Origin: a virus | Direction: 5' to 3' (one strand) | Length of the DNA stretch: 64,000 bases | IMG/VR virus record: IMGVR_UViG_3300050120_000053 | Span: 1-64,000 of that record | In this document: positions 30,348 through 37,851 of the stretch, in pieces | Numbering within the stretch: the stretch's first letter is position 1 | Layout of the letters: each line of letters opens with the position of its first letter | Program-made: the position numbers and the translations under genes | Notes under the pieces: generated by a model | Seen by the model: the letters and a program-made list of their open reading frames with translations, nothing else | What the model was told of the DNA's origin: nothing | The model's database searches: none

Positions 30348-30704
30348 TTAGGAATCAGCCAGAGGCCGATGCTTTATCTTTTCGGACCAGTGCGGTGCGT
30401 CCGAGGTGACTTCGACGTTGAAACTCTTAAAATTCCCGAGATGGCCGAATAGCAAATGGCAATTCGCCCCGCCCCTGTTTGCCTCGCATAACGTCACGAG
30501 ATTTGTCGGTTCGAGCTCAAGATCGGGATGGAGATGGAACGGACGGATGTGGTGCACTTCCAGCTTTACCGAGCCGCCGCAAACTTCGCAGACTGGATGC
30601 AGCGCTAGGTGCTGCTTGCGCACAGTGGACCAATGGCCCGAGCGCGCGGTGCCGAGCGGATGCTTGCCGTTGGCAGCATCGATGAGGTGTTTGATAACTG
30701 GCAT
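30348..30704 (-). CDS. HNH endonuclease
   Basis: A 118-residue HNH nuclease: CEVCGGSVKLEVHHIRPFHL supplies a CxxC and the first histidines, and NLVTLCEANRGGANCHLLFGH the second CxxC-like pair and last histidine. Phage HNH proteins often assist terminase or cut intruding DNA. This one is in the lysis segment, about 30 kb from the terminase genes, so it may be a free-standing homing-type or moron gene. Confidence 0.85.
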   Translation of the reverse strand: MPVIKHLIDAANGKHPLGTARSGHWSTVRKQHLALHPVCEVCGGSVKLEVHHIRPFHLHPDLELEPTNLVTLCEANRGGANCHLLFGHLGNFKSFNVEVTSDAPHWSEKIKHRPLADS

Positions 30705-30711
30705 GGCTCAC

Positions 30712-30740
30712 CAAAAGAAAAAGCCACCCGAAGGTGGCTG
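30712..30740 (-). terminator. Intrinsic terminator (minus)
   Basis: Minus-strand AGCCACC-TTCG-GGTGGCT stem followed by TTTTTCTTTT, between 30777-31070 and the HNH gene. Confidence 0.75.
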
Positions 30741-30776
30741 GAATAATTCTGGAATATTTTGTAGTGCGTTTTGTCG

Positions 30777-31070
30777 TCAGTCTTCCCAGTCGGGAATCTG
30801 GACCGTCTGGCCAGCGAGCTTGTGCGTGCAGTCGCCGAGGAATTGAATCATTCCATCCTTGATGAAGGAGTGGCAGGTCTTAGGCGTATCAAACTCAGTC
30901 CAACTGACCAGCACGCTTGGACTGATGGTCGGGTGCTCGACGTTCTCATTGAACGACCAAACCGGATGGCCAGTGCCTGCGACATAAACAACATGCAGGG
31001 ATTCGCAACCGGGGCACTCGAACAGCATCGAGCGCGTGCCGTTGTCGTGCATCTGTTCGTGGAATTTCAT
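30777..31070 (-). CDS. DUF6527-like protein
   Basis: A 97-residue protein with MLFECPGCESLHVVYV, then VWSFNENVEHPTISPSVLVS, and CHSFIKDGMIQFLGDCTHKL. This is the conserved set of phage proteins named DUF6527, often mislabelled ammonia monooxygenase. The Cys/His positions suggest a zinc-binding fold. It lies in the lysis cassette directly after the endolysin, as it often does in phages. Function unknown. Confidence 0.75.
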   Translation of the reverse strand: MKFHEQMHDNGTRSMLFECPGCESLHVVYVAGTGHPVWSFNENVEHPTISPSVLVSWTEFDTPKTCHSFIKDGMIQFLGDCTHKLAGQTVQIPDWED

Positions 31071-31702
31071 GCGATCCCCGATGCTTTTTTTCCTGCGGTA
31101 TAGAGAGCGAGCCGTTCCGAATAGCTGTTTGGCATGGCCTTCGCGGTCGATGAGCCAAGATTCACCGCGCGGCTCACGCCCAAAAAATTCCCGGCATCAG
31201 CCAGCGCATTCAAATTTCGGTTGTACCAATACCAAGCCGAGGCCATGGCTGCGGCCCCCGGTTGCTCGATCAGCGCCGGCGTGGTCGTTAGATCCAGTTC
31301 CATGCCGATACCGCACAGAAGATAGTTACGTCGACCGGTGATGCCCATCGCGCGACCACGGAACAGCCATCCGTCACCGCTCGCTTCATCGCCGTTACCG
31401 TTACGATTTGCGTATGCACGGTTCGCGATCATCGGCGGCTTGTGGGCATACTCCTGCGCCTGTTCCGGCGTGAAATATTTGGAGAATGTCGAGAGCAAAC
31501 CTTCTGCGCTGTAATTCAAGTTTTCGGACAACGCCGTGAGCCGTGCGGACTCGATGCCATAGGTCGCGAGGAATGCCGCCGCGCGCAGCGGCGTGTTGAT
31601 CTGGTACTTGTCGCAAGCGGCCTGGAGCGGCTGAACCCATTGCGCAGAGCGCAGAACGGCCGCACCGCATGAGGCTGCGATGATTTGCGTGGTGAGAAGC
31701 AT
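31067..31702 (-). CDS. GH19 (chitinase-type) endolysin
   Basis: A 211-residue glycoside hydrolase family 19 domain. Core motifs: LATYGIESARLTALSENLNY with Glu51 and Glu60 at the expected catalytic spacing, PPMIANRAYANRNGNGDEAS, GWLFRGRAMGITGRRNY and ASAWYWYNRNLNALAD. Such enzymes cleave peptidoglycan glycan strands. The GRAMGITG segment departs from the common GRG-x-IQLTG, which may reflect drift. There is no signal peptide, although the N-terminus is mildly hydrophobic, so export through a holin is likely. Confidence 0.88.
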   Translation of the reverse strand: MLLTTQIIAASCGAAVLRSAQWVQPLQAACDKYQINTPLRAAAFLATYGIESARLTALSENLNYSAEGLLSTFSKYFTPEQAQEYAHKPPMIANRAYANRNGNGDEASGDGWLFRGRAMGITGRRNYLLCGIGMELDLTTTPALIEQPGAAAMASAWYWYNRNLNALADAGNFLGVSRAVNLGSSTAKAMPNSYSERLALYTAGKKASGIA

Positions 31703-31710
31703 GGAAGCCC

Positions 31711-32175
31711 CTATTTCGAGCCAGATGTTGTTTGCGTCGGCGCGAGAACAGGTGTCGTGCGCCCTTGCACTAGAAACTCAAGCGTCGCCACGCGGGCGTC
31801 GCTATGCTTCATGTCATTTTGAAAATTTTGATAGAACTCTTGAATCTGCACGACCAGCCAGCCACCAACGGGTAGGCATGCAAGCAGAACGGTGCCGGTG
31901 ATCCTCCACGCCCAGCCGTGGACGTTGATCGTGGATTCAGCCTTGCCGAGCCGTCGGTAAAATTCGAGGAATGCATCATCGTGTGACTTCACTTTCTCGC
32001 CAAGCTGCCCGATCAACTGCGCCTGCAGCTTCTGACCGAGGTTCAGTTCGATCAGCGTGTCCATCTTTATTGCGAGGTCGCTCAACAGCTGCTTGTTGTT
32101 CTCATGCCGCTCGTCGACCTTCTCGTCGAGACGTGTTATCTGGCTTTGCAATTCGGTATTCGTGACGGCTGTCAT
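31711..32175 (-). CDS. Coiled-coil protein with membrane helix
   Basis: A 154-residue protein. Residues ~5-75 are a coiled coil (LQSQITRLDEKVDERHENNK, LIGQLGEKVKSHDD), followed by a transmembrane helix (WRITGTVLLACLPVGGWLVV) at ~92-112 and a short coiled tail. An ATG 12 bases upstream is possible. It precedes the endolysin and could be a lysis accessory, for example an i-spanin-like or XhlA-like factor. No family assigned. Confidence 0.55.
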   Translation of the reverse strand: MTAVTNTELQSQITRLDEKVDERHENNKQLLSDLAIKMDTLIELNLGQKLQAQLIGQLGEKVKSHDDAFLEFYRRLGKAESTINVHGWAWRITGTVLLACLPVGGWLVVQIQEFYQNFQNDMKHSDARVATLEFLVQGRTTPVLAPTQTTSGSK

Positions 32176-32200
32176 GTGGTCGTCCATGCGGTCCAGACAT

Positions 32201-32225
32201 AAAAAAAGCCACCGCATGGGTGGCT
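32201..32225 (-). terminator. Intrinsic terminator (minus)
   Basis: Minus-strand AGCCACC / GGTGGCT stem followed by seven T. Confidence 0.75.
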
Positions 32226-32236
32226 GTGACGGGCGT

Positions 32237-32260
32237 AAAAAAAGCCGCCCGGAGGCGGCT
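32237..32260 (-). terminator. Intrinsic terminator (minus)
   Basis: Minus-strand AGCCGCC / GGCGGCT stem followed by seven T, in tandem with the previous one. Confidence 0.75.
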
Positions 32261-32271
32261 TGGATCGGGGT

Positions 32272-32324
32272 GTCGGTTAAACCGACGCCCTTGGCGAAAG
32301 GGTCTGCATTTAACGCAGACCCTT
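32272..32324. other. Two strong hairpins without T-tracts
   Basis: GTCGGT-TAA-ACCGAC (32272-32286) and a ten-pair stem AAGGGTCTGC / GCAGACCCTT (32298-32324) lie between the RHH gene end and the tandem terminators. They may protect or process the RNA 3' end. Confidence 0.5.
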
Positions 32325-32325
32325 G

Positions 32326-32775
32326 CTATTTGCGTTTCGGGGCTTTCTTTCCGGGAGGTGGAGGTGCCACTTCGCCGGGATCGTGGGTTCCCTTGATCAT
32401 CGCGAATTCCTCCACCGACATGTTCGTGGCGACCGCGCGCACTAGGCGGGAGGCGAACTCTCCGAGCGTGTCCTCTGATGCCGTGAACGTTTCGAACATG
32501 TTGAGCCGCACCAGAAGCTCTGCAAACAGGTTAATGCCTCTCTTTTCGGCCGACGCCTTCATTCGTTCGAGGTAATCGGGCGGCAGCATCGACATCAGGA
32601 GGTCGTCGGCATTGACGGCTCGGGCGCCCCCATCGAAGCTATGCTCTAAGCGTGCTGATATCTCGCCATTCAGGCTTCTGCCGGTCGCCGTAGCAGATTC
32701 CTCAAGGCGACGCTTCAGCTCGGGCTGCAGCCGAAGCCCAAAGGGAACTATGGTCGAAACAGGAATTTTGCTCAT
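32326..32775 (-). CDS. Arc/Mnt-type ribbon-helix-helix regulator
   Basis: A 149-residue protein. Residues ~8-50 are a ribbon-helix-helix domain (VPFGLRLQPELKRRLEESAT, GRSLNGEISARLEHSF), followed by a helical C-terminal part and a Pro/Lys-rich tail. It is divergent from a second, shorter Arc-like gene and an antirepressor gene. By analogy with P22 Mnt and Arc, the pair probably controls the antirepressor promoter between them. Confidence 0.8.
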   Translation of the reverse strand: MSKIPVSTIVPFGLRLQPELKRRLEESATATGRSLNGEISARLEHSFDGGARAVNADDLLMSMLPPDYLERMKASAEKRGINLFAELLVRLNMFETFTASEDTLGEFASRLVRAVATNMSVEEFAMIKGTHDPGEVAPPPPGKKAPKRK

Positions 32776-32801
32776 AGCTTCATATTGTAGTCAAAAAGTT
32801 C

Positions 32802-32846
32802 TTGACCACATAGCTCCATAGTAGCTACACTACATACTAGCTACAC
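32802..32846 (+). promoter_or_regulatory. Promoter/operator of the antirepressor island
   Basis: The divergent region has -35 TTGACC (32802-32807) with a possible -10 TACACT (32826-32831, 18-base spacer). TAGCTACAC is repeated at 32822-32830 and 32838-32846, sixteen bases apart, and a partial TAGCTCCA at 32811. The direct repeats inside the promoter are good candidates for ribbon-helix-helix binding. Confidence 0.5.
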
Positions 32847-32858
32847 AAAAGGAGTGAC

Positions 32859-33035
32859 ATGAAAACTAGCCAAATCTCACCACTCGGCGTTCGCATGCCC
32901 GACGGGTTGAAAGTGCACCTCAAGGAAAAGGCGATCGAAAACCGCCGCAGCCTGAACTCTGAGGTTGTCCGGCGACTTGAAGAAAGTATGAACGCAGAAA
33001 AAGTAAAAGCCTCGACCGACACGCTGGGGAGCTGA
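32859..33035 (+). CDS. Arc-family repressor (58 aa)
   Basis: A 58-residue protein with the full Arc fold: ISPLGVRMPDGLKVHLKEKA (beta strand and helix A) and RRSLNSEVVRRLEESM (helix B). Length is nearly that of P22 Arc (53). A GGAG ribosome site precedes it. It is followed at once by the antirepressor gene, as arc precedes ant in P22, so its likely role is to limit antirepressor expression. Confidence 0.85.
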   Translation: MKTSQISPLGVRMPDGLKVHLKEKAIENRRSLNSEVVRRLEESMNAEKVKASTDTLGS

Positions 33036-33086
33036 CCGGTCAAGGCTTTTGAACACAACAGCATTCCCATAGCAAGGAACACTGAA

Positions 33087-33959
33087 ATGAATACTAGCAC
33101 ACTGTCGACCATCTACAAGTTCGGGAACAACCAGATCCATGTCGTCATGCGCGATGGTGAACCGTGGTTTCTTGGCGCCGATGTATGCGCCGCAATCGGA
33201 GTTGATATCACGTCCGTTAGAAAGCTGGACGATGATGAAAAGGATCTGTACTTGATGCAGACCCTCGGGGGGCAACAGCAAGTAACGATCGTCAGCGAGT
33301 CCGGCATGTACACGCTGGTTCTGCGTTGTCGTGATGCAGTCAAAGCTGGCACCGTCCCGCATCGCTTTCGCAAATGGGTAACGTCGGAAGTGTTGTCCGA
33401 AATCCGCAAGGCTGGCTCGTACACCATTAGCCCGAAGCCCGATATTCCGCTTCTGATCGGCTCGCAGCAGCAAACCGAACTTGAGCGCGCGGTTCACGAT
33501 CTCGCGACGCTGGCCGGCTCAAAGGGCCGGAACTACCGCTCGACGTGCCTAGCGGTCTGGCGCAACCTTCGCAACCAGTTCGGGATCCGCGAATATGCCC
33601 AACTCCCCGCCGCACGCTTCCAGGATGCGATGGATTTCGTTCTCGACAAGCGCGCGGAATGGGAGACCGACCAAGACGTGTCAGGCTACACGCTCGAAAA
33701 CTTCGAGGACATGATGCACGACTTCTATCTTGGCGGCCGCGTACCGCAGCGCGTCGAAGTGGAATTGGCCAGACAACTCCTGATGCGCACGCGCACCGCG
33801 ATCGTCGAAGCGAAGGTGCAGCTCGGCGCGCTCTCGATTTCCGATCCCCAAGTGCGGACGTGCGTTCGGAACGCCAAGAAAATCCTTTCTCGGCAAGCGC
33901 TGACCGTGACACCCGGGGCATGGCTCCGAAGCCTCTCGTTCCCGCTGGAGGCGCACTGA
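33087..33959 (+). CDS. Antirepressor with BRO-N domain
   Basis: A 290-residue protein. Residues ~8-115 are a BRO-N domain (VMRDGEPWFLGADVCAAIGV, ESGMYTLVLRCRDAVKAGTV, FRKWVTSEVLSEIRKAG). The C-terminal half resembles the P22 antirepressor C-terminal domain (CLAVWRNLRNQFGIREYAQL, FQDAMDFVLDKR). Antirepressors bind and inactivate phage repressors, promoting induction or incoming-phage growth. Placement behind an Arc-like gene reproduces the P22 immI order. Confidence 0.85.
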   Translation: MNTSTLSTIYKFGNNQIHVVMRDGEPWFLGADVCAAIGVDITSVRKLDDDEKDLYLMQTLGGQQQVTIVSESGMYTLVLRCRDAVKAGTVPHRFRKWVTSEVLSEIRKAGSYTISPKPDIPLLIGSQQQTELERAVHDLATLAGSKGRNYRSTCLAVWRNLRNQFGIREYAQLPAARFQDAMDFVLDKRAEWETDQDVSGYTLENFEDMMHDFYLGGRVPQRVEVELARQLLMRTRTAIVEAKVQLGALSISDPQVRTCVRNAKKILSRQALTVTPGAWLRSLSFPLEAH

Positions 33960-34621
33960 TGAGCGCGAAACACGAAATCATCGTCGCCGACTACCAGGGC
34001 TTTGCCGTGTCTTTCACGGACGATGGCTGGTTCGATGCGACTGCTGCTGCGGCCAAGTACGGGAAGCGCCCCGCAGACTGGATCAGGCTGGATGAAACCA
34101 AGGCGTATCTAGATGCCGTTGCCGAGGCGATGAGAATAAGTGGTTCTGGCTCACTTATTCGGGCGAAGCGAAACAGCGGTACGTGGCTTCATCCGAAACT
34201 TGCCGTGAGGTTTGCCCAATGGCTGGACGTGCGTTTCGCTGTTTGGTGTGACATGCAGATCGACGGACTGCTGCGCGGATCCCACCCGCACTTTGACCGT
34301 CAACGTCTTCGCCATGAAGCCGCGGCCAGCTTCAAGGTAATGAGCCAGATTTTGCAGATCACTCGCGAGTCTCAGGGTAAGGCGAGCGCACCTCATCACT
34401 TCATCAATGAGGCGAAGCTCGTCAACTGGGCCGCGTCCGGCAAGTTTCAGGCGATCGAGCGAGACGGTCTATCTGGGCCCGCGCTCGATTTACTTGCCAA
34501 GCTCGAAGAGCGAAACGCTGTCTTGATTGGTACCGGAAAAGAGTACGAACAACGCAAGCCAGCCCTGCAAGCCTTCGCAGCCGTTTGGATCGCTAACCAC
34601 ACTCAGCTTATCGAGGCCTGA
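33959..34621 (+). CDS. KilA-N domain protein
   Basis: A 220-residue protein whose N-terminal ~110 residues are a KilA-N domain: FTDDGWFDATAAAAKYGKRP, DWIRLDETKAYL, GTWLHPKLAVRFAQWLDVRF. The C-terminal part is helical. KilA-N is a DNA-binding domain in phage antirepressors and regulators. The start overlaps the antirepressor stop by one base. Confidence 0.85.
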   Translation: MSAKHEIIVADYQGFAVSFTDDGWFDATAAAAKYGKRPADWIRLDETKAYLDAVAEAMRISGSGSLIRAKRNSGTWLHPKLAVRFAQWLDVRFAVWCDMQIDGLLRGSHPHFDRQRLRHEAAASFKVMSQILQITRESQGKASAPHHFINEAKLVNWAASGKFQAIERDGLSGPALDLLAKLEERNAVLIGTGKEYEQRKPALQAFAAVWIANHTQLIEA

Positions 34622-34622
34622 G

Positions 34623-34847
34623 ATGGAAAACATACACGAAATCGGCCCGCTGACCAGCGACGAAGCCGCCAATGGTCACGACTTGGCACTAGGTTGGCTG
34701 ATCAAGGTCAAGAGTGGTGAAGTTGATCACGATGCCGCCTGCGTAGGGCTGGCACGCGACCTCGCGACGTATTTGGCAGAATCATCCTCAGACGGCAAGA
34801 TGAAGACGATCGCTGGAGCCTTTTCCGTATTTTTCGACCGACTGTAA
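34623..34847 (+). CDS. Hypothetical small protein in immI-like island
   Basis: A 74-residue acidic helical protein (MENIHEIGPLTSDEAANGHD, LARDLATYLAESSSDGKMKT). It starts one base after the KilA-N stop. No family recognised. Confidence 0.5.
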   Translation: MENIHEIGPLTSDEAANGHDLALGWLIKVKSGEVDHDAACVGLARDLATYLAESSSDGKMKTIAGAFSVFFDRL

Positions 34848-34904
34848 AGCTAGCCCTGAAATAGAAACGCCCCGTCCTGTTGCAGCCGGCGGGTCGCTCT
34901 TCCT

Positions 34905-34934
34905 TTGACTCGCGCTATCATCTGCCCCTAACTA
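34905..34934 (+). promoter_or_regulatory. Possible own promoter of exported protein gene
   Basis: TTGACT (34905-34910), 18-base spacer, TAACTA (34929-34934), just before a GGGG ribosome site and the 34951 start. It would let the gene be expressed separately from the island. Confidence 0.4.
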
Positions 34935-34950
34935 TAAATTCGGGGTAAAA

Positions 34951-35286
34951 ATGATTCGCTATCTTGCCGCGCTTGCGTTATTCGTTCCGCTCATGGCATC
35001 GGCCCAGCAGGTCTCCGGAGACAAACTCCGGGAGTGCGGCCAAAAAGCGTGGCTGTTCAGCATGGCCGCCCAGTTCCGGGACTCAAGAATGCCGCCCCAG
35101 GAATTCATGAAATACGTTAGCCATAACCACCCGAATCCGCTCGTCCTTGACGATACGTACATCAAGCGATCCGTCAACGCCGTCTATTTCGACGATAAAT
35201 TCGCCGGGCTTAGTTCTGAGGTGCTCTATAGCGCGATTTCCGAAGCCTGCGCCAACCCCGCACCTCAGTTCCAGCCCGTTCAATAG
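34951..35286 (+). CDS. Small exported protein, possible moron
   Basis: A 111-residue protein with a Sec signal peptide (MIRYLAALALFVPLMASAQQ) and a mature domain with two cysteines (RECGQKAW, SEACANP). Predicted periplasmic. It closes the immI-like island and may have its own promoter, both features of lysogenic-conversion genes such as superinfection-exclusion factors. No family is recognised. Confidence 0.6.
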   Translation: MIRYLAALALFVPLMASAQQVSGDKLRECGQKAWLFSMAAQFRDSRMPPQEFMKYVSHNHPNPLVLDDTYIKRSVNAVYFDDKFAGLSSEVLYSAISEACANPAPQFQPVQ

Positions 35287-35332
35287 CTTTCCTGGGCGCC
35301 CTTGCTGACCAGCGTCAGCGACGCCCGCAGGC

Positions 35333-35428
35333 TTACCCTAGCACCTCAACGATGACAATGCCGGGGCCGCCGCCAGTAGCGCTTGCGCCGCCACCGCCAG
35401 GGGAAACGGTGCCGCCGAACCTTGACCG
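35333..35428 (-). pseudogene. Orphan glycine-rich fibre-tip remnant
   Basis: Directly after the TAG that ends 35429-35647, and in the same frame, the minus strand continues with FGGTVSPGGGGASATGGGPG and IVIVEVLG, then TAA. This is the type of C-terminal tip found in the glycine-rich fibre at 35649-36542. It has no start codon of its own. It appears to be a leftover of another fibre allele, or a tip reachable by readthrough. Confidence 0.6.
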
Positions 35429-35647
35429 CTATCCCTTGCTGGGAGCTTCCTCCGACAGGGCCCCAGACTGCGTGATTGGCGCAATCCACGCTCCATTTTC
35501 CAGAGTGCTGCCCACTACCGTGCCATCAGGCGCCCCCACAAACAGCACGGCAACCTCGGGATGAAAGCACTGGTTGAGCGTGAAGCCATCGGGCGGAACG
35601 AAGATTTCGACCGCGACGTTGTTTTGAATTCGTGCGTAGGTTGTCAT
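35429..35647 (-). CDS. Tail-fibre-associated small protein
   Basis: A 72-residue protein (MTTYARIQNNVAVEIFVPPD, FHPEVAVLFVGAPDGTVVGS, WIAPI). The MxxYARIxNNxVxEI start is common in small fibre-assembly or tip-associated phage proteins. It follows the glycine-rich fibre gene. The in-frame sequence after its TAG encodes a fibre-tip remnant. Confidence 0.65.
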   Translation of the reverse strand: MTTYARIQNNVAVEIFVPPDGFTLNQCFHPEVAVLFVGAPDGTVVGSTLENGAWIAPITQSGALSEEAPSKG

Positions 35648-35648
35648 G

Positions 35649-36542
35649 TCAATACTCCATTACCGCAAATCCTTGGCCACCGTTCCCGCCGTTCCCGCCG
35701 CCGCCGCTTATTCCGCCCATAGCACCGACGCTGTTTGCCCCGGAACCGCCACCGCCGCCAACACCTCCAGCGCCAGCGCCAGCAGTGTTACCACCGCCAC
35801 CGCCTGCGCCGGGGCCACCAGACCCCCCTGGCGTGGTATTGCCGGATGCTCCGCCGCCGCCGGTGAAACCATCAAACGGAAATCTGATTACTGCGGAAAT
35901 TGGGTTAACCGATCCAGAGACCGCTGCGCTATTCGCTGTATTGCCAGTTATATCTGGCCCTGCAAGCGCGCCAATTGCCGGCCCAAAGGCAGATCCGCCT
36001 CCGTAGATGGCCCCATTTCCTCCATTCACGCCACCGCCGCCACCGCTAGGGGCGCCGTTTCCCCCATCCCCTAACTGAGATCCCGCACCACCACCAGGAC
36101 CAGCCCCGCCATTTGCCTGGAAGGTTCCGCCAATGCCGTATCCCCCTACACTGCTTCCTCCTCCCGTGGCGCTTAGTAACGATCCAAAAGAGGTTGTTCC
36201 GCCATTAGTTGCAGTTGATATTCCGCCCGAACCTATCGTTACTGCGTATGTCGCTCCCGGAACAACTGTGAAGACTCCATATGCAAAGCCACCGCCGGAC
36301 CCGGAAAAGGCTCCGCCTCCGCCTAGTCGAACTCTGATGCTCGTTATCCCAGCGGGAATGGTAACGGTTTGGCTCGTTTCAATCGTTTTCCAGCGGCCAG
36401 ATCCAAAAACGCCCATATATCCAGCGGGAAAGGCCTGCGCGGACGAGGTTTGAAAGACGCTTGCCGCCGCTGAATTGATTCCCTTAGGCGCACCCTGATA
36501 CGAACTGACTGGGAATCCCAGACCTGAATCGCCTCTGTTCAT
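35649..36542 (-). CDS. Glycine-rich tail fibre adhesin
   Basis: A 297-residue protein. Residues ~1-70 are an attachment region (GRWKTIETSQTVTIPAGITS). The rest is dominated by GGxGG-type runs (GGGGGVNGGNGAIYGGGSAF, GGSGGPGAGGGGGNTAGAGA) separated by variable loops, ending GGQGFAVMEY. That layout resembles the T-even gp38 class of adhesins, whose glycine-rich strands pack as polyglycine-II helices and present variable host-recognition loops. Likely receptor-binding tip. Confidence 0.75.
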   Translation of the reverse strand: MNRGDSGLGFPVSSYQGAPKGINSAAASVFQTSSAQAFPAGYMGVFGSGRWKTIETSQTVTIPAGITSIRVRLGGGGAFSGSGGGFAYGVFTVVPGATYAVTIGSGGISTATNGGTTSFGSLLSATGGGSSVGGYGIGGTFQANGGAGPGGGAGSQLGDGGNGAPSGGGGGVNGGNGAIYGGGSAFGPAIGALAGPDITGNTANSAAVSGSVNPISAVIRFPFDGFTGGGGASGNTTPGGSGGPGAGGGGGNTAGAGAGGVGGGGGSGANSVGAMGGISGGGGNGGNGGQGFAVMEY

Positions 36543-36973
36543 CAGAAGTTTCCTCCGATTGCAAACACATTTACACCGCCGCTAATCTGCGTGTCCTGGA
36601 CGGATGCGACCAGCGAGTACCCGCTCGGCAGAAGCATCGGCATGACGTTCGGATTGTCTACAGCCTCAAGGCCCGCGCCAACGTTGGCCGAGTTGCAGAA
36701 CACTGGCGTCACGCCATCGACAGGCGTGATCGCCGGCAAGACGATCTCCTGCCACAGAAAATAGGACGTTCCGTTGTAGACGAACAAGCGGATCACGCTC
36801 GCTGTCGTGGCACCGATCGCGCAGAACGCAATGCGCTCGATGCGCGTGCCGCTTGAACCAGCAGTGAGGACCGTTGCCTTGTTCGTCGGCGATGTACGCG
36901 ACGAATCACCGGTCGAGATCAGGCCTACACCGCAAACCGGCGTAGTTGCGAAATTTGGCGTACCTTGTGCCAT
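36542..36973 (-). CDS. Small beta-rich tail-fibre protein
   Basis: A 143-residue, beta-rich protein (TVLTAGSSGTRIERIAFCAI, VIRLFVYNGTSYFLWQEIVL, LPSGYSLVASVQDT). It resembles small structural proteins encoded between fibre genes. No signal peptide. Its stop overlaps the start of the adhesin gene, suggesting coordinated assembly. Confidence 0.6.
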   Translation of the reverse strand: MAQGTPNFATTPVCGVGLISTGDSSRTSPTNKATVLTAGSSGTRIERIAFCAIGATTASVIRLFVYNGTSYFLWQEIVLPAITPVDGVTPVFCNSANVGAGLEAVDNPNVMPMLLPSGYSLVASVQDTQISGGVNVFAIGGNF

Positions 36974-36982
36974 TATTTTTCC

Positions 36983-37849
36983 TTACAGGACGAAGCCAGT
37001 TTGAAATGCTTGGTTGTACACACCACCAGTTGCACCTTGCGGAACTGCTAGATTGAAAATCCACCAGTCGCCAACGGCATCGGTGATAAAGAGCGCAGTC
37101 GATCCAGATTGAAGAGTGTAGGCACCGCCCGCGCCTGCCCCGTTGAATGCATCGGTCGCATTCGGGTTCAGCGTGATCTGGCCGCCATTAGCAAAGGCCG
37201 AGAAACAGAAGCCGTTCCATAGCGTCGAGGCCTGCACGAGATTGAGCGTGCCGTTACCGACGAAGTTGGCGAAGTGGTTTGCCGCACCGACAGTTGCAGA
37301 GCCAGATAGCGCAGTGATCGGCTCGTTGCCCTGTACGCCCGATGCCGTGACGCGCATGCTGCCGTCGGCGAGCTTGAGCGCCAGGTCCCCGGCGCCATCG
37401 TTCTTTAGGCCAAGGCCGATACCGAGCGCCGCGACCGCACCGAGCGAAATCGATGACCAGCCAGAGCCGCCAGTGTCAGGGTCGGTGACATTGTTGTCGG
37501 CAGTGCTCACCCACCACGAGCCACCCGCAGCAGACATCAGCGTCGCGCCCATCGGATAGCCGCCGATAGACGCCGAGAATGTCGCGTCGTATCGGACTGC
37601 GCCGCCAGCGTTGACCCACTGAATCCATGCGGTGATCTGGTTCAGGATGCCGTTCATATCCTGGCCGAATGGCGGGATCCCGCCCGAGCCTTCAGGGATG
37701 AACGTCACCGGCGGAAAGCCATCGGTGAGCGATGCCGCGCCGGGAGTGGTCAGTATCTGAGATGAGACTGGGATCGGCCGTATAAAGCTGCTCTGCGCAT
37801 CTGCAGCGAACGGCAGAGGAAACTTGACAGGTATTTGCGAAGCTATCAT
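36983..37849 (-). CDS. Tail fibre protein
   Basis: A 288-residue protein with a phage-fibre N-terminus (FPLPFAADAQSSFIRPIPVS, FIPEGSGGIPPFGQDMNGIL) and a trimer-like beta region rich in Gly/Ala/Asn (GGQITLNPNATDAFNGAGAG). The GGxPPFGQDMNGIL and AVRYDATFSASIGGYPMGA segments are typical of tail fibres bound to baseplates. Start at 37849 sits just before the DUF2612 gene. Confidence 0.75.
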   Translation of the reverse strand: MIASQIPVKFPLPFAADAQSSFIRPIPVSSQILTTPGAASLTDGFPPVTFIPEGSGGIPPFGQDMNGILNQITAWIQWVNAGGAVRYDATFSASIGGYPMGATLMSAAGGSWWVSTADNNVTDPDTGGSGWSSISLGAVAALGIGLGLKNDGAGDLALKLADGSMRVTASGVQGNEPITALSGSATVGAANHFANFVGNGTLNLVQASTLWNGFCFSAFANGGQITLNPNATDAFNGAGAGGAYTLQSGSTALFITDAVGDWWIFNLAVPQGATGGVYNQAFQTGFVL

Positions 37850-37851
37850 GC

